DNA of 37,349 bases, taken from Methanobacteriota archaeon (GTDB lineage: Archaea > Thermoplasmatota > Thermoplasmata > UBA10834). The stretch lies in NCBI GenBank assembly GCA_020347565.1, contig CP070732.1, positions 1-37,349 on the forward strand, given 5' to 3'. The notes beneath the pieces are model-generated. The model made no database searches, was not told where the DNA came from, and worked only from the letters and a program-made list of their open reading frames with translations. Both the position numbers and the translations under genes were made by a program. This document shows, one piece after another, positions 24,331 through 33,236 of this stretch. Every line of letters starts with the position of its first letter. The stretch's first letter is position 1.

Positions 24331-25263
24331 ATGGCCGTGCGCCCGTCCACGAAGGCAGTCATCGTGATGGCATCGCTGTTCGCATTCGCGCAGATAGGAG
24401 CCTTGCTCAATATAGAGGCCGCGCTCGGCGAGGAGTACCAGGCGTTCGAGGACCCCAACGACCCGATGATACCGATCTACTACGTCATCGCAATCGTCCT
24501 CTTCACCTTCCTAGTACTATATATTATCAAGAAGAGAAGGGAGAACGTCGTCAGGATAGTCTTCCTCGGGGCCGTGGCGTACACGATGGTCATCGTGCTC
24601 TGGGCGGCGCTGTCCGCACTCGGCCTGGGCGTGGCCTCGCTCCTGCTGTCGATGGTCATCTCGGCCGTGCTGACGTACCTCCTGGTGAAGAGGCCCGAGT
24701 GGCACATCATCGACGTCACAGGCATGCTCGTCGCGATCGGCGTCATAGGCATACTGGGCATATCGCTCCAGATACTCCCCGTCCTCATACTGCTCATTGC
24801 GCTCGCGGTGTACGACGCGGTGTCCGTGTACGGCACGAAGCACATGGTCGCGCTAGCCGACGGCGTGACGCAGATGAGACTGCCCATACTCCTCGTCGTA
24901 CCGAAGAAGCTGCATTACTCGTACATGAAGCAGAAGCCGCTGAAGCAGGAGATAGATGAGGGGGGTGAGCGGGAAGCGATGTTCATGGGCCTCGGGGACA
25001 TAATCATACCTGGCGTGCTGATATCGTCCGCGTACTACTTCCTGGACACCGCGGCAGTGGCGGGCATCCCGGGCAACCTGCTGGTGGCGTTCGGGACGAT
25101 GGCAGGCGCGCTGGCCGGGTTCGCCATCCTAATGAGGTTCGTCCTGAGGGGCAACCCGCAGGCGGGCCTGCCGCTGCTGAACGGAGGGGCGGTCGCGGGC
25201 TACATCGCTTCGTACCTGCTCGTGTTCGGCGACCTATCGCTCGGCATGACGATACCATGGTGA
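24331..25263 (+). CDS. Presenilin-like intramembrane aspartyl protease (family A22)
   Basis: A 310-residue membrane protein with about nine hydrophobic helices. The two catalytic aspartates are in the expected motifs: YD (Tyr161-Asp162, in LALAVYDAVSVYG) and GxGD (Gly220-Asp223, in MGLGDIIIPG). The third signature, PAL in eukaryotic presenilins, appears as GLPLLNGG (279-286). Between the motifs is a hydrophilic loop (191-215) like that of archaeal presenilin homologues. It would cleave membrane-embedded peptides, perhaps signal-peptide remnants; the substrate is unknown. The last codons overlap the start of the phosphoesterase gene, so the two are co-transcribed. Confidence 0.93.
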   Translation: MAVRPSTKAVIVMASLFAFAQIGALLNIEAALGEEYQAFEDPNDPMIPIYYVIAIVLFTFLVLYIIKKRRENVVRIVFLGAVAYTMVIVLWAALSALGLGVASLLLSMVISAVLTYLLVKRPEWHIIDVTGMLVAIGVIGILGISLQILPVLILLIALAVYDAVSVYGTKHMVALADGVTQMRLPILLVVPKKLHYSYMKQKPLKQEIDEGGEREAMFMGLGDIIIPGVLISSAYYFLDTAAVAGIPGNLLVAFGTMAGALAGFAILMRFVLRGNPQAGLPLLNGGAVAGYIASYLLVFGDLSLGMTIPW

Positions 25264-25910
25264 TTCGGATGGAAGAACTCAACCTGCTGGTGTGCTCGGA
25301 CATACACGGCTCGAAGAAGGCACTGAAGGCACTCAGAAACGCCGTAGAGGACGACCCTTTCGATGCGGTGGTCATATGCGGCGACCTCACGACGGACGGC
25401 TCGCCGAAGTTCGCACGTGCACTGCTCGACTCGCTCCGCACGAAGGTGATCGCCGTGCCGGGCAACTGCGACTCGAAGGCGGTCGCGTCGCTGCTGGACA
25501 TGGCCGAGGCGAGCGTGCACGGCAAGAGGGGCGAGGTGAAGGGCGTGAAGTTCTTCGGCTTCGGGGGGGCCCCGCCCTCGCCGTACGGGACGCCGTTCGA
25601 GATCCCCGAGGAGGTGATGGCGCTGAAGCTGCGGGAGGTGGGCGTGCGCGGAGGCGTCATGGTCACGCACACCCCCGCGCTCGGCATGAACGACCGCTCG
25701 GCATCGGGTCACAGCATGGGATCGAAGGCCATACTCGACATCGCGTCGGAGCTGCGGCCGAGGCTCGCCCTGTCCGGTCACGTGCATGAGGCGAGGGGCG
25801 AGACCGTGTCGCGCGGTACGGTGTTCGTCAACCCGGGCGCAGCCAAGGACGGCTACTACGCGAAGGTACGCCTGGCACAGAGCGTGAGGGTGAGCCTCTG
25901 CAGCGTCTGA
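25257..25910 (+). CDS. Metallophosphoesterase (YfcE/MJ0936 family)
   Basis: A 217-residue calcineurin-type phosphodiesterase. All metal-binding motifs are present: SDIHGS (14-19), GDLT (from residue 42), GNCD, THTP and SGHVHEA. Archaeal relatives such as MJ0936 hydrolyse simple phosphodiesters in vitro; the natural substrate is unknown. ATG 25257 overlaps the presenilin-like stop by 7 nt, and ATG 25269 is an alternative start. The segment FGGAPPSPYGTPFEIPEE is the usual substrate-side loop of this subfamily. Confidence 0.92.
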   Translation: MVIRMEELNLLVCSDIHGSKKALKALRNAVEDDPFDAVVICGDLTTDGSPKFARALLDSLRTKVIAVPGNCDSKAVASLLDMAEASVHGKRGEVKGVKFFGFGGAPPSPYGTPFEIPEEVMALKLREVGVRGGVMVTHTPALGMNDRSASGHSMGSKAILDIASELRPRLALSGHVHEARGETVSRGTVFVNPGAAKDGYYAKVRLAQSVRVSLCSV

Positions 25911-25935
25911 TTCGGACCATGGGAGGCTCAGCAAC

Positions 25936-25945
25936 GTTTTAATAC
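25936..25945 (+). promoter_or_regulatory. TATA box of the eS8 gene
   Basis: GTTTTAATAC predicts a start near 25966, giving a leader of about 12 nt that contains GAGGT 6 nt before the ATG at 25978. Confidence 0.5.
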
Positions 25946-25977
25946 CCCTCCCACTTTCACAGACACCGAGGTTGCAG

Positions 25978-26367
25978 ATGGCTATTTGGCAGGGACGGCC
26001 GAAGAGGAAACCTTCGGGCGGAAGGATGCGGCCTGCCAGGAAGAAGCGCAAATTCGAAGTAGGCCGCGAGAAGCAGTTCACCCGCCTCGGTGCGAGGAAG
26101 ATTAAGATGTATCGCACCAAGGGAGCGAACAGCAAGGCGAGGCTGCTGCTGGCTGACGCCATCAACGTCGTCGACCCGAAGACCGGGAAGGTCAAGCGGG
26201 CGAAGATACTCACGGTGAGAAGCAACCCATCGAACCCCAACTACGTCCAGCGGAACATCATGACCAAAGGCGCGACGGTCATGACGGAGTTGGGAGAAGC
26301 CGTGATTACTTCCAGGTGCGGCCAGGATGGCGTCGTGAACGCCAAGCTCATTCAGCAGGAGCAGTAG
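25978..26367 (+). CDS. rps8e: Ribosomal protein eS8
   Basis: A 129-residue small-subunit ribosomal protein found only in archaea and eukaryotes, of normal archaeal length. It is strongly basic at the N-terminus (WQGRPKRKPSGGRMRPARKK) and ends with the conserved MTKGATVMTELGEAVITSR region. ATG 25978 is chosen over the in-frame TTG 25972 because GAGGT is correctly spaced and homologues begin MAIWQG-like. It is transcribed alone, and its end converges on the pmbA-like gene with 48 nt between. Confidence 0.97.
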   Translation: MAIWQGRPKRKPSGGRMRPARKKRKFEVGREKQFTRLGARKIKMYRTKGANSKARLLLADAINVVDPKTGKVKRAKILTVRSNPSNPNYVQRNIMTKGATVMTELGEAVITSRCGQDGVVNAKLIQQEQ

Positions 26368-26415
26368 GATTCTTACGCGACGGACACCCCGTGCACGGCA
26401 GCGACGGCGGACAGC

Positions 26416-27762
26416 TCACGACGAGCGGGTGATGGTCATCTTCCTCGCACGGGCCGCCGGCAGGTCCGCAGGAGGCGCGGCCTCGTCCCACCAGTAGATC
26501 TCCTCCGACGAGCGTGATAATGCGTCGATGTTCTTCCAGAAGGTCATCAGGTTGTCGCTCACCCGGATGTTCTTCACGGAGCCGACTATCTCTCCGTTCC
26601 TTATGCGAAGGATCGCGTCCCGCGGTATGGTAGAGAAGTCGCCTGTGGAGTAGTTCTGGAAGCGCGTGTACCAGGTGTTGTTCATGTAGAACCCGTCGCG
26701 CACGTCCTCTATCAGCTCATCGACCGACTGGTCGCCCTTTGACAGGACGGGGTGGAACATCACCGGCTCGCTCGGCGTGCTGAACAGCGTAGCAACGAGC
26801 GGGCCCGTGCTGGCCGTCGGCCTTGCCTTGAACCTCTTCGCTGTGGAGGTGTTGTGCAGGAAGGTCTTCAGGACGCCGTCCTTGATGACGACATTCTTCC
26901 TCGTGGGCCTGCCCTCGTGGTCGAACGCCCTCCTCGACATCGTCTTCAGCGTTGGGTCGTCGATCATCGACACCGATCCCGATGCCACGCGCTTGCCCAT
27001 CTTCTTAGCGAACATCGACATCCCAAGCTCCACCGCCAGCGCACTGGCCATCGCGCCCGTGGCTCCGACGATGCCTCCAAGGAACAGCGGCTCCATGATG
27101 AGGTCGAACTTGCCCGTCTCGCCCTGGACTGGGTCCTTCGCCGCCGCCGCGAACTCCGCGGCCCTCTCACCTGTGGCGGCCGCCTTCATCTTGTCGAGAT
27201 TGGCCGTCACGAGCACTGCCTGTCCCGACGACTCGGGTTGCGAGAAAGCCCGCACGGACAGGTCGATCGATGCGTTCGCGTCCTCTGCAAGAGCGCCCCC
27301 CGTCGATGCGATGCACCATTCCGAACGCCGGACGAAGAGCGTGCCCCCGACATCTGCGGCGCCGTTGGCCGTGGCCGCCCCTATCGCCTCGTGCACATAC
27401 CTCGCCGGGTCCCGAATCGACGTGATGCGCTTGTCGACCCGGCCGCGGCTATACCTGAACCTCCCCTTCGCGATGCCCTTGTAGTCCTCGTTCACGGGCG
27501 ACGCACGGGCTGATTTCACCATCTCAGGTACGGCTTTGCGGGCAAGCCTCAAGTCCCTGAGGTCGGATGCCATCGTCCGGCCCTCGACGGCCACGAACAC
27601 ATGCGCGTTCTCGGACTTCCAGTAGTTCGAGGTGTCGATCATCGAGTTGGAGTAGCGTATCTGGTCCACCGAGCCGTCGTACACCTCTGCGACGGCGTCG
27701 TCCGCCCCCGCGCTCCTCGCGACCTCGACGAGTTCCGTCGCGATCTCCTTGAGCCGGCTCAT
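26416..27762 (-). CDS. pmbA: TldE/PmbA-family protein, partner of TldD
   Basis: A 448-residue modulator-of-gyrase family protein. In the TldD/TldE heterodimer known from bacteria and archaea this subunit lacks the zinc site and helps hold unfolded peptides for cleavage. No HExxxH motif is present, in contrast to the gene just upstream. Typical segments include RVASGSVSMIDDPTLKTMSR and KTFLHNTSTAKRF. ATG 27762 is chosen because GGGAGGTGA is 8 nt upstream. The start overlaps the tldD stop as ATGA, so the pair should be translationally coupled in equal amounts. An upstream extension of the open frame lies inside tldD and is not coding. Confidence 0.94.
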   Translation of the reverse strand: MSRLKEIATELVEVARSAGADDAVAEVYDGSVDQIRYSNSMIDTSNYWKSENAHVFVAVEGRTMASDLRDLRLARKAVPEMVKSARASPVNEDYKGIAKGRFRYSRGRVDKRITSIRDPARYVHEAIGAATANGAADVGGTLFVRRSEWCIASTGGALAEDANASIDLSVRAFSQPESSGQAVLVTANLDKMKAAATGERAAEFAAAAKDPVQGETGKFDLIMEPLFLGGIVGATGAMASALAVELGMSMFAKKMGKRVASGSVSMIDDPTLKTMSRRAFDHEGRPTRKNVVIKDGVLKTFLHNTSTAKRFKARPTASTGPLVATLFSTPSEPVMFHPVLSKGDQSVDELIEDVRDGFYMNNTWYTRFQNYSTGDFSTIPRDAILRIRNGEIVGSVKNIRVSDNLMTFWKNIDALSRSSEEIYWWDEAAPPADLPAARARKMTITRSS

Positions 27763-29174
27763 CTCAGGTTCACCTCCCTCAGGCGGAGCATGGGCCCGCC
27801 CGCGTAGACCGCCGCATCCTGCATCGGATCCCCCTTGCCGCACTCGGCGGCGATTAACTCGATCCTCTTCGACACGGCGTCGATTGACTTCCAGAAGCGC
27901 GGGGTCGTTATCTCGAGAACGCAGTTCCTAGCGGGGCCCGCAACCTTCCCGTTGCGGACGAAGTACGCCTCGCGCGAGACGTACTTCTGGTTGTATCTCT
28001 TGTCGTCTATGTTCCACTCGGTGAAGGAGTTCATGTACACGCCATCCTTGACCGAGGCGATCATCTCATCCTCGCCCATGTCGCCAGGCGCGACGAAGGT
28101 GTTGGCCATGCGCACGATCGGCTCCTTCCAGTAGACGGACGACCTCGACGAGGCGTTGCTCTTCACTCCCAGTCTCCCGGCGGTCTCCCTGTTGTGCAGG
28201 AACTCGTTTATAACGCCCTTCTTGTACAGGAACCTGGGCTTCGCGCGTACGCCCTCGTCGTCGTACTCGTAGTACCCGTACGATCCCGGGACGGTCGGGT
28301 CGTCTATCACGGTCGCTAGCTCCGAGCCGATCTCGTCGCCGATCATCTCAGGCTTCACGAACGACTTGCCCGCCTGGGACATCTCCCTACCCAGTATCCT
28401 GTCGGCTTCCATCGGATGACCGCACGACTCGTGTGAGGCGATGCCGGTCACTTCGGGGCCGCAGATGAGGTCGTACGTCCCCGGCTTCACGGCCTTTCCC
28501 TTGTCTATGAGGTTCTTCAGCATCTTCATCTCCTGGGACAACGCGGGACCTGCGCCCCATTCGTCGGTGCGCTCCCAACCGCCGACGGAGCCCCATTCCC
28601 TGAACGACTGCTCCGTCTCTCCCTTGGAGGTGACCATGTTCAGGCAGTTCATCCTGACTCGCGGCAGGAAGGAGCTGATCCTGGCGCCGTCTGTGGTTGC
28701 CAGATAGCTGGATATCTCCACATCGGCGACCTCGAAGAACCTGCCTTGCACCTTGAGGCCGGTGCCGGTCACCGCAGAGTCGAGGCTCTTCAGATAGCTC
28801 ATCCTGTCCTCGGTCGACACGTCGCCCAAGGGCATCCGCTGCCTCACGGACCACCTGGCCTTCGCCGCCTTCTCGTGCGAGAGCTTCACACGCTCCTTGC
28901 GCTTGCTCGCCTTAGCGAGCCTTACAGCTCGCTTGGCGAGGTCGCGGCCTGCGGACCTTGATATCCTGTTGACGCTCGCGAATCCTATGCCGGTGTCGAG
29001 GACCACTCGTACGTACATCCCAGCGTCCGTCGAGGAGCTCACGCTGTGCACCTGCCCGGATTTGATCGACATCTCCCTCGCTTTCAAGCTGACGAGCTTC
29101 ACCTCGGCCAGCTCGGGCGAGGCCCCGGATGCTACCTGGTCGAGAGTGCGCTCAGCTGTGTCTTCGTCTATCAT
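27759..29174 (-). CDS. tldD: TldD-family metalloprotease
   Basis: A 471-residue zinc metallopeptidase subunit. The active-site motif is HESCGH (His248-Glu249, His253) in GIASHESCGHPMEAD. Family segments such as ATVIDDPTVPGSYGYYEYDD and NEFLHNRETAGRLG follow. With PmbA it forms a protease of unfolded peptides, known for processing microcin-type peptides in E. coli; the archaeal substrate is unknown. ATG 29174 is chosen because AGAGGGC is about 8 nt upstream and a minus-strand TATA box (CATTTATCTA, 29211-29220) fits it. The longer open frame upstream of it overlaps SRP19 and has no homology. Confidence 0.95.
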   Translation of the reverse strand: MIDEDTAERTLDQVASGASPELAEVKLVSLKAREMSIKSGQVHSVSSSTDAGMYVRVVLDTGIGFASVNRISRSAGRDLAKRAVRLAKASKRKERVKLSHEKAAKARWSVRQRMPLGDVSTEDRMSYLKSLDSAVTGTGLKVQGRFFEVADVEISSYLATTDGARISSFLPRVRMNCLNMVTSKGETEQSFREWGSVGGWERTDEWGAGPALSQEMKMLKNLIDKGKAVKPGTYDLICGPEVTGIASHESCGHPMEADRILGREMSQAGKSFVKPEMIGDEIGSELATVIDDPTVPGSYGYYEYDDEGVRAKPRFLYKKGVINEFLHNRETAGRLGVKSNASSRSSVYWKEPIVRMANTFVAPGDMGEDEMIASVKDGVYMNSFTEWNIDDKRYNQKYVSREAYFVRNGKVAGPARNCVLEITTPRFWKSIDAVSKRIELIAAECGKGDPMQDAAVYAGGPMLRLREVNLR

Positions 29175-29210
29175 AGGCAATGCCCTCTGTTTGGCTGAAC
29201 AACTACACCA

Positions 29211-29220
29211 TAGATAAATG
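29211..29220 (-). promoter_or_regulatory. TATA box of the tldD-pmbA operon
   Basis: Minus-strand CATTTATCTA lies about 40 nt before the tldD ATG at 29174. It predicts a start near 29190, just ahead of the AGAGGGC ribosome-binding site. Confidence 0.45.
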
Positions 29221-29305
29221 TTCCAAATGCTGCTCGGATCCGAAGGCCGGCCTCCGGCAACCGTTAGTATTAGATACGGGGGGGGCGATGGCAAGGGAGA
29301 GACGC

Positions 29306-29602
29306 ATGGCAGTCGACCCTGAGACAGCGATCGTTCTTTGGCCGTCATACTTCGACTCCAGGATAAGCAGATGCTGCGGCCGGCGCGTGCCGAAGAAGGA
29401 CGCCGTCGAGGCGCCTTCGGCGAGGATGGTCTACGACTCCGTAAGGACCCTAGGCTACGACTGCATACTGGAGCTCGAGAAGGCATACCCCCGCTACTGG
29501 TTCAGGAGGGAAGGGAGGGTGCTGGTCGAGCCCAAGTTGAGCAAGAGCGAGCTCATAGCGAAGGTCGCCGCAGGGCTCAGAGGCCTTCCCGGGCGCGAGT
29601 GA
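29306..29602 (+). CDS. srp19: Signal recognition particle 19 kDa protein (SRP19)
   Basis: A 98-residue protein that binds the tips of helices 6 and 8 of 7S RNA and prepares it for SRP54, for co-translational export. Family features are IVLWPSYFDSRIS, CCGRRVPKKDAVEAPSA, AYPRYWFRREGRVLVEP and the final KSELIAKVAAGL. ATG 29306 gives the usual start next to strand 1 and has GGGAGA 6 nt upstream; ATG 29288 is an alternative. A small membrane-protein gene follows 12 nt after the stop. Confidence 0.95.
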   Translation: MAVDPETAIVLWPSYFDSRISRCCGRRVPKKDAVEAPSARMVYDSVRTLGYDCILELEKAYPRYWFRREGRVLVEPKLSKSELIAKVAAGLRGLPGRE

Positions 29603-29614
29603 CTTCGGAGGTGG

Positions 29615-29866
29615 ATGCTTCTGCTGATCTCCCATAAGGTCTTCGTGGGCTTCGCCGTGTGGACCGTCTTCTCCATGCTCGCATCCCTGTCGGCTGGCCT
29701 GGAGGTGCTCCTCACGCTTGAACTCATAGGCCTGCTCATGACCATTGAGCTGACGAGCGGCCTGCTGACCAGGGAACTCAGAAGCAGGATGGAGTACTTC
29801 GCATACACGGGGCTGTTGCTGTTCGTGATCGTCGTGCTAAGAAGGGTGTGGCTGACACTCTCCTGA
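29615..29866 (+). CDS. Small membrane protein downstream of SRP19
   Basis: An 83-residue hydrophobic protein I do not recognise. Three membrane helices are likely (about 8-26, 29-47 and 60-78), separated by short charged turns (LTRELRSRMEY). It lies 12 nt after srp19 and is probably co-transcribed. GGAGGTG (29607-29613) is only 1 nt from the ATG, so the real start could be a nearby downstream codon such as CTG 29621. Coding is supported by the consistent hydrophobic pattern and the tight placement between two good genes, but not by homology. Confidence 0.6.
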   Translation: MLLLISHKVFVGFAVWTVFSMLASLSAGLEVLLTLELIGLLMTIELTSGLLTRELRSRMEYFAYTGLLLFVIVVLRRVWLTLS

Positions 29867-29872
29867 CCGTGC

Positions 29873-31045
29873 TCAGGCCCGCCTGTCGACATAGGCGTCG
29901 TGGCGCCGCTTCTCGCTCACGACGTATCTCACCAAGCCCGCGCGCCATTCCGGATGAGCTTCGGACAGCTCGCGGACGAGTTCGTCAATCGACGGCTCCT
30001 CGTGCTCGCGCTTTCCCCTTCCTAGAAGCCTCCCCGAGGCGAACGCGAACAGCGAGCGCGCACTTCCTCGGAACCACGCCCAAGCCCTGTCCACGAAGTC
30101 TGTCGCGACCCACAGCGCCAGGACGAAGACGAGGGCGAACAGCGCCGCCTTGACGTTCCCGGGCACGGCACCCGTCACCTCCACGCCTATCGCGACGGGG
30201 TCGAAGTACTCCCTGTGGCTCTCGTCGAAGTGCAGCCCAGCCCTGCCGTCGCTCACCACGGCCAACAGGTTAGAGGCGAGCAGCCCGTTGTCGAGCTGTG
30301 CCTGCATGCCGTTTATCAGCACGCTGGGGTCGGAGAGCAGGACTATCTCTCCCGAGCCGAGGTGCTCCTTCGCGAGCACGACGAACGGCCCCGAAGGCTC
30401 ATCTGGGTCCTGCATCCTGTCGCCATCGGTGTCCGACCAGCTGGCGACGCTCGTGCGCGCCAGCGCATCGGACGACCCGCCTATGACGACCGAGGAGGCG
30501 TAGTTGAGCTGCAGCGACCTGACGTCGGTCGTGAGCGCGTCGGGGACGATGTCGAAGCAGACTGGGAACTCTGGAGACTTCTCGAACGACAGGTCTATCA
30601 CGAGCTTCCCTGAGAATCTGCAGCTCGCGCCCATTCCCTCGAGGAGCGTGTTCGCCAGCCCGAAATCGTCAGCCAGAAGTAACGCGCCTCCTGCCCTCAC
30701 GAACTCGCCGACGAAGGCGCCTTCCGCGGCTGAGAAGGCCCTCGTCGGACCGATGATCGCCAACGCCTCTGAGGCCGGGTCGAGCTCCACGTCCTCCAAT
30801 CCGAAGAGGATGAAGTTGGCTTCGCCGCCGGTTGAGCGCAGCTCGAACGAGGGCAGGAACTTGCCCGCCCTATATGTCGAAACGGCAAGGTCGCTCGTGC
30901 CGTTCCATCCAGTATTGAATATCGAGAAATCGGCGGACGACGATAGCGCTGGAGATACCATGCTAAGCATGGTCATTCCGATGGCCGCGCACACGGCCGT
31001 CGCGGCCACGTAGCCCCTGCGGACCTCAGACAGCAGGTCGGACAC
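29873..31045 (-). CDS. DUF4350-type membrane protein
   Basis: A 390-residue protein with an N-terminal hydrophobic segment (about 12-35) and a second helix (about 303-322), then a basic cytoplasmic tail of about 65 residues. The extracytoplasmic middle part has the look of a DUF4350 (glutamine-amidotransferase-like fold) domain: AIIGPTRAFSAAEGAFVGEF, GGALLLADDFG, and GEIVLLSDPSVLIN. In archaea and bacteria such genes cluster with DUF4129, DUF58 and MoxR-type ATPase genes. Here the DUF4129 gene is immediately upstream and overlaps by 20 nt (GTG 31045). No biochemical role is established for the family as far as I know. Confidence 0.78.
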   Translation of the reverse strand: MSDLLSEVRRGYVAATAVCAAIGMTMLSMVSPALSSSADFSIFNTGWNGTSDLAVSTYRAGKFLPSFELRSTGGEANFILFGLEDVELDPASEALAIIGPTRAFSAAEGAFVGEFVRAGGALLLADDFGLANTLLEGMGASCRFSGKLVIDLSFEKSPEFPVCFDIVPDALTTDVRSLQLNYASSVVIGGSSDALARTSVASWSDTDGDRMQDPDEPSGPFVVLAKEHLGSGEIVLLSDPSVLINGMQAQLDNGLLASNLLAVVSDGRAGLHFDESHREYFDPVAIGVEVTGAVPGNVKAALFALVFVLALWVATDFVDRAWAWFRGSARSLFAFASGRLLGRGKREHEEPSIDELVRELSEAHPEWRAGLVRYVVSEKRRHDAYVDRRA

Positions 31046-33161
31046 CCCCTGAACGTCTGATGCTACTGCTGTGCGAGTTCATATCCAGCACATCATCTTC
31101 CGACGAGAGGGCGCCCGAATACTGCGCCTTCTCGAAGAGCAAAGCCACGGAGCTCGTGTCCCCCTGCGGATAGCCCAGCGACGCGAGCAGCCTCGCCACC
31201 TCCCAGTGCGTCATGTTGTCGGCGACGCCTATCCTTCTTTGGCTCTTCAGGAACGCCAACAGGCTCTGATAGTGCCATATCACCTTCTCGTTCGGGTCCG
31301 CCAACCAGTCGGGCATGCGCTCCAGCGACGGGGACACGCGGTCGGGCGACACCGCGGATGAGGGTGTCCCGCCATCAGCCGATACGCTCCCCGGCGCGGC
31401 AGCAGAATGCGCCCTCCTCTTCCTAGCCTGTAGCGCCTTGATGACGACACCGACCACCAACAGGATGAATAGCCAGGTGATGTAGGCGTACTCTCCAAAG
31501 AAGAGATATGGCATCTGTTCCTGCAGGCCGCTTCCGACATCCCATCCAGGGATCCAAGGGAAGAACGGGTAGTCCGAGTAGGTCAGGCTGATTATGAAGA
31601 ATCTCACTTCATCCCCTGATCTTCGCCAGTAGGAGTCGTCGCCCACGAAGACGGCCGAGAGCGAGTGAGACCCTGTCGCCATGCCATCGGTCTCGATGGA
31701 GAAAGTGAACTTGCCCGTCGCGTCCGTTGTCGGATTCGCCGCAACGACGCCATCGACAGATAGCGTTATCAGCTTGTCCGCTAGAGGCGAAGTGCCGTTG
31801 GCGACCAGCGTGCCGTCCCCGACGAGATGATAGCCGGCCCTGAGGCGGTCGGAGAACAGGTTCAGTGCGAGGGAGGTGGGCACGTCGACGACGACCATCA
31901 TCTCGCCGGACTCGCAGGCTGCATACGGAAGCGTCATCGGAAAGCTCGCGGAGAAAGTGTGCATCCCGACACCGAGCACAGATCCCTCCCAGGTCCATTC
32001 GCTTCTTCCATCGTCTCCGGTGATGAACGTCTGTTCGGACCCATCCACGGACAGGACGCACGTAGCCCCGGGCAATGGTGTACCAGACTCTCGTGTCAGG
32101 TTCGTCTCCACGACGAGGTTCTCCGACGGGGATACCGTGCGGTTGCTGAGCGTCAAGGACAACCTCGTCGACACCAACGAGACGGTGATGGCGATTGCCT
32201 CGGATTCGACCACGCCCGCAGCGATCTGCGCGCCTGCTGCAAGGTCGTGGAGGCCGAGCCAGGAGACGTCCAATGGTATTGGGTGGCTGAAGTGGAACGC
32301 GCCGTCTTCGTCCGTGGACCTCACGGCTATCGATATGCCATCGAGGGACACGTTGACGGCGCTGCCGGCGGTGAGCGTTCCGTTGACTATCAGGTATCCG
32401 CCTCCGACCAGCGTCTCCCCGAGATGCAGGTCCTTATCCGCCGTCCACAGTAGCAGGAAGGACATGTCGTCCTGCCACGGAATGCCTTCCTCGATCATCT
32501 CTGTGATCTCGTCGTGCACGAGTGCCGTGAGCTCTTTGAGCCGCTCGATAAGCTCGACGAGGGCATTCGGAACGAAGGGACGGCTGTCCCCGATCGTGAG
32601 CGAGTCTATCTCACCGGCGTGCGCGAGCATGACGTCAATCGCATCGTTCATGCCAGACAGCAGGACATTGACCTGTCGTACGGATTCGATGACCTCTATC
32701 GCGTCGGAATCTGAGATGTTGGGCTCCGAGGCCACGGATGCGATGTCCTGCCGAACCTCCAACATCCTGCCTTCGAGCTCGGAGAAATCCTGCATCCCTT
32801 CGTGCAGCGATGAGAACGGTGGTATGAGCACGTTCAGCAGGTCGTGGCTGCCCGCGACCTCCTCGATGTCATCTAGCATCTCTGCCGCTGGCTCGACAAC
32901 GACGGCGGCGATGGCTATGTCGCTCTGCGCAGCGGCGACATCCCGGTCGTAGAAGCCTCTCAGCGCATCCTCGGAGGCGCGTATCGAGGCGTTCAACATC
33001 GCAACGACCATGTCTATGTCGGAGCCTATGAGGTCGTAGTTCTCGTGAGGTATCTCGGCAGCCGCTTCGCGCGAGGCGAAGGGCGTCGTCATGAGGAGCA
33101 CGATCGCGAGAACCGACAAGCGCAGGACCAGGGAAGGCGTCCTCTCGTGGGGGATCTTCAT
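31026..33161 (-). CDS. Membrane protein with Ig-like domains and C-terminal DUF4129
   Basis: A 711-residue protein. A signal segment (about 12-36) precedes a helical region (45-230), then about three Ig-like or Big-type beta domains (250-540) with the repeated pattern G-T-L-x-A/N. One membrane helix (about 558-578) is followed by RKRR and a Ser/Pro-rich linker. The cytoplasmic end (about 626-690: VIWHYQSLLAFLKSQ and MTHWEVARLLASLGYP) is a DUF4129 domain. Haloarchaeal and thermoplasmatal relatives sit with DUF4350, DUF58 and MoxR genes; only DUF4350 is present here. A minus-strand TATA box (CTTTTATAATC, 33186-33196) sits about 30 nt before the ATG, so the leader is very short. Confidence 0.82.
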   Translation of the reverse strand: MKIPHERTPSLVLRLSVLAIVLLMTTPFASREAAAEIPHENYDLIGSDIDMVVAMLNASIRASEDALRGFYDRDVAAAQSDIAIAAVVVEPAAEMLDDIEEVAGSHDLLNVLIPPFSSLHEGMQDFSELEGRMLEVRQDIASVASEPNISDSDAIEVIESVRQVNVLLSGMNDAIDVMLAHAGEIDSLTIGDSRPFVPNALVELIERLKELTALVHDEITEMIEEGIPWQDDMSFLLLWTADKDLHLGETLVGGGYLIVNGTLTAGSAVNVSLDGISIAVRSTDEDGAFHFSHPIPLDVSWLGLHDLAAGAQIAAGVVESEAIAITVSLVSTRLSLTLSNRTVSPSENLVVETNLTRESGTPLPGATCVLSVDGSEQTFITGDDGRSEWTWEGSVLGVGMHTFSASFPMTLPYAACESGEMMVVVDVPTSLALNLFSDRLRAGYHLVGDGTLVANGTSPLADKLITLSVDGVVAANPTTDATGKFTFSIETDGMATGSHSLSAVFVGDDSYWRRSGDEVRFFIISLTYSDYPFFPWIPGWDVGSGLQEQMPYLFFGEYAYITWLFILLVVGVVIKALQARKRRAHSAAAPGSVSADGGTPSSAVSPDRVSPSLERMPDWLADPNEKVIWHYQSLLAFLKSQRRIGVADNMTHWEVARLLASLGYPQGDTSSVALLFEKAQYSGALSSEDDVLDMNSHSSSIRRSGGVRPAV

Positions 33162-33185
33162 TTCGCTTGTCGAACGCCCGATGGT

Positions 33186-33196
33186 GATTATAAAAG
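33186..33196 (-). promoter_or_regulatory. TATA box of the DUF4129-DUF4350 operon
   Basis: Minus-strand CTTTTATAATC is centred 30 nt before the ATG at 33161, giving a leader of about 5 nt and no room for a ribosome-binding site. The operon is thus separated from the upstream gene that ends at 33237. Confidence 0.5.
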
Positions 33197-33236
33197 TGCC
33201 GTTCCTGCCAGCGCTGGAGAACGAACCAACCAGCCC

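Noticed and set aside
27763..27843. N-terminal extension of the PmbA-like protein
   Set aside because: It overlaps tldD, and the ATG at 27762 has a near-perfect ribosome site. Homologues start at this point.
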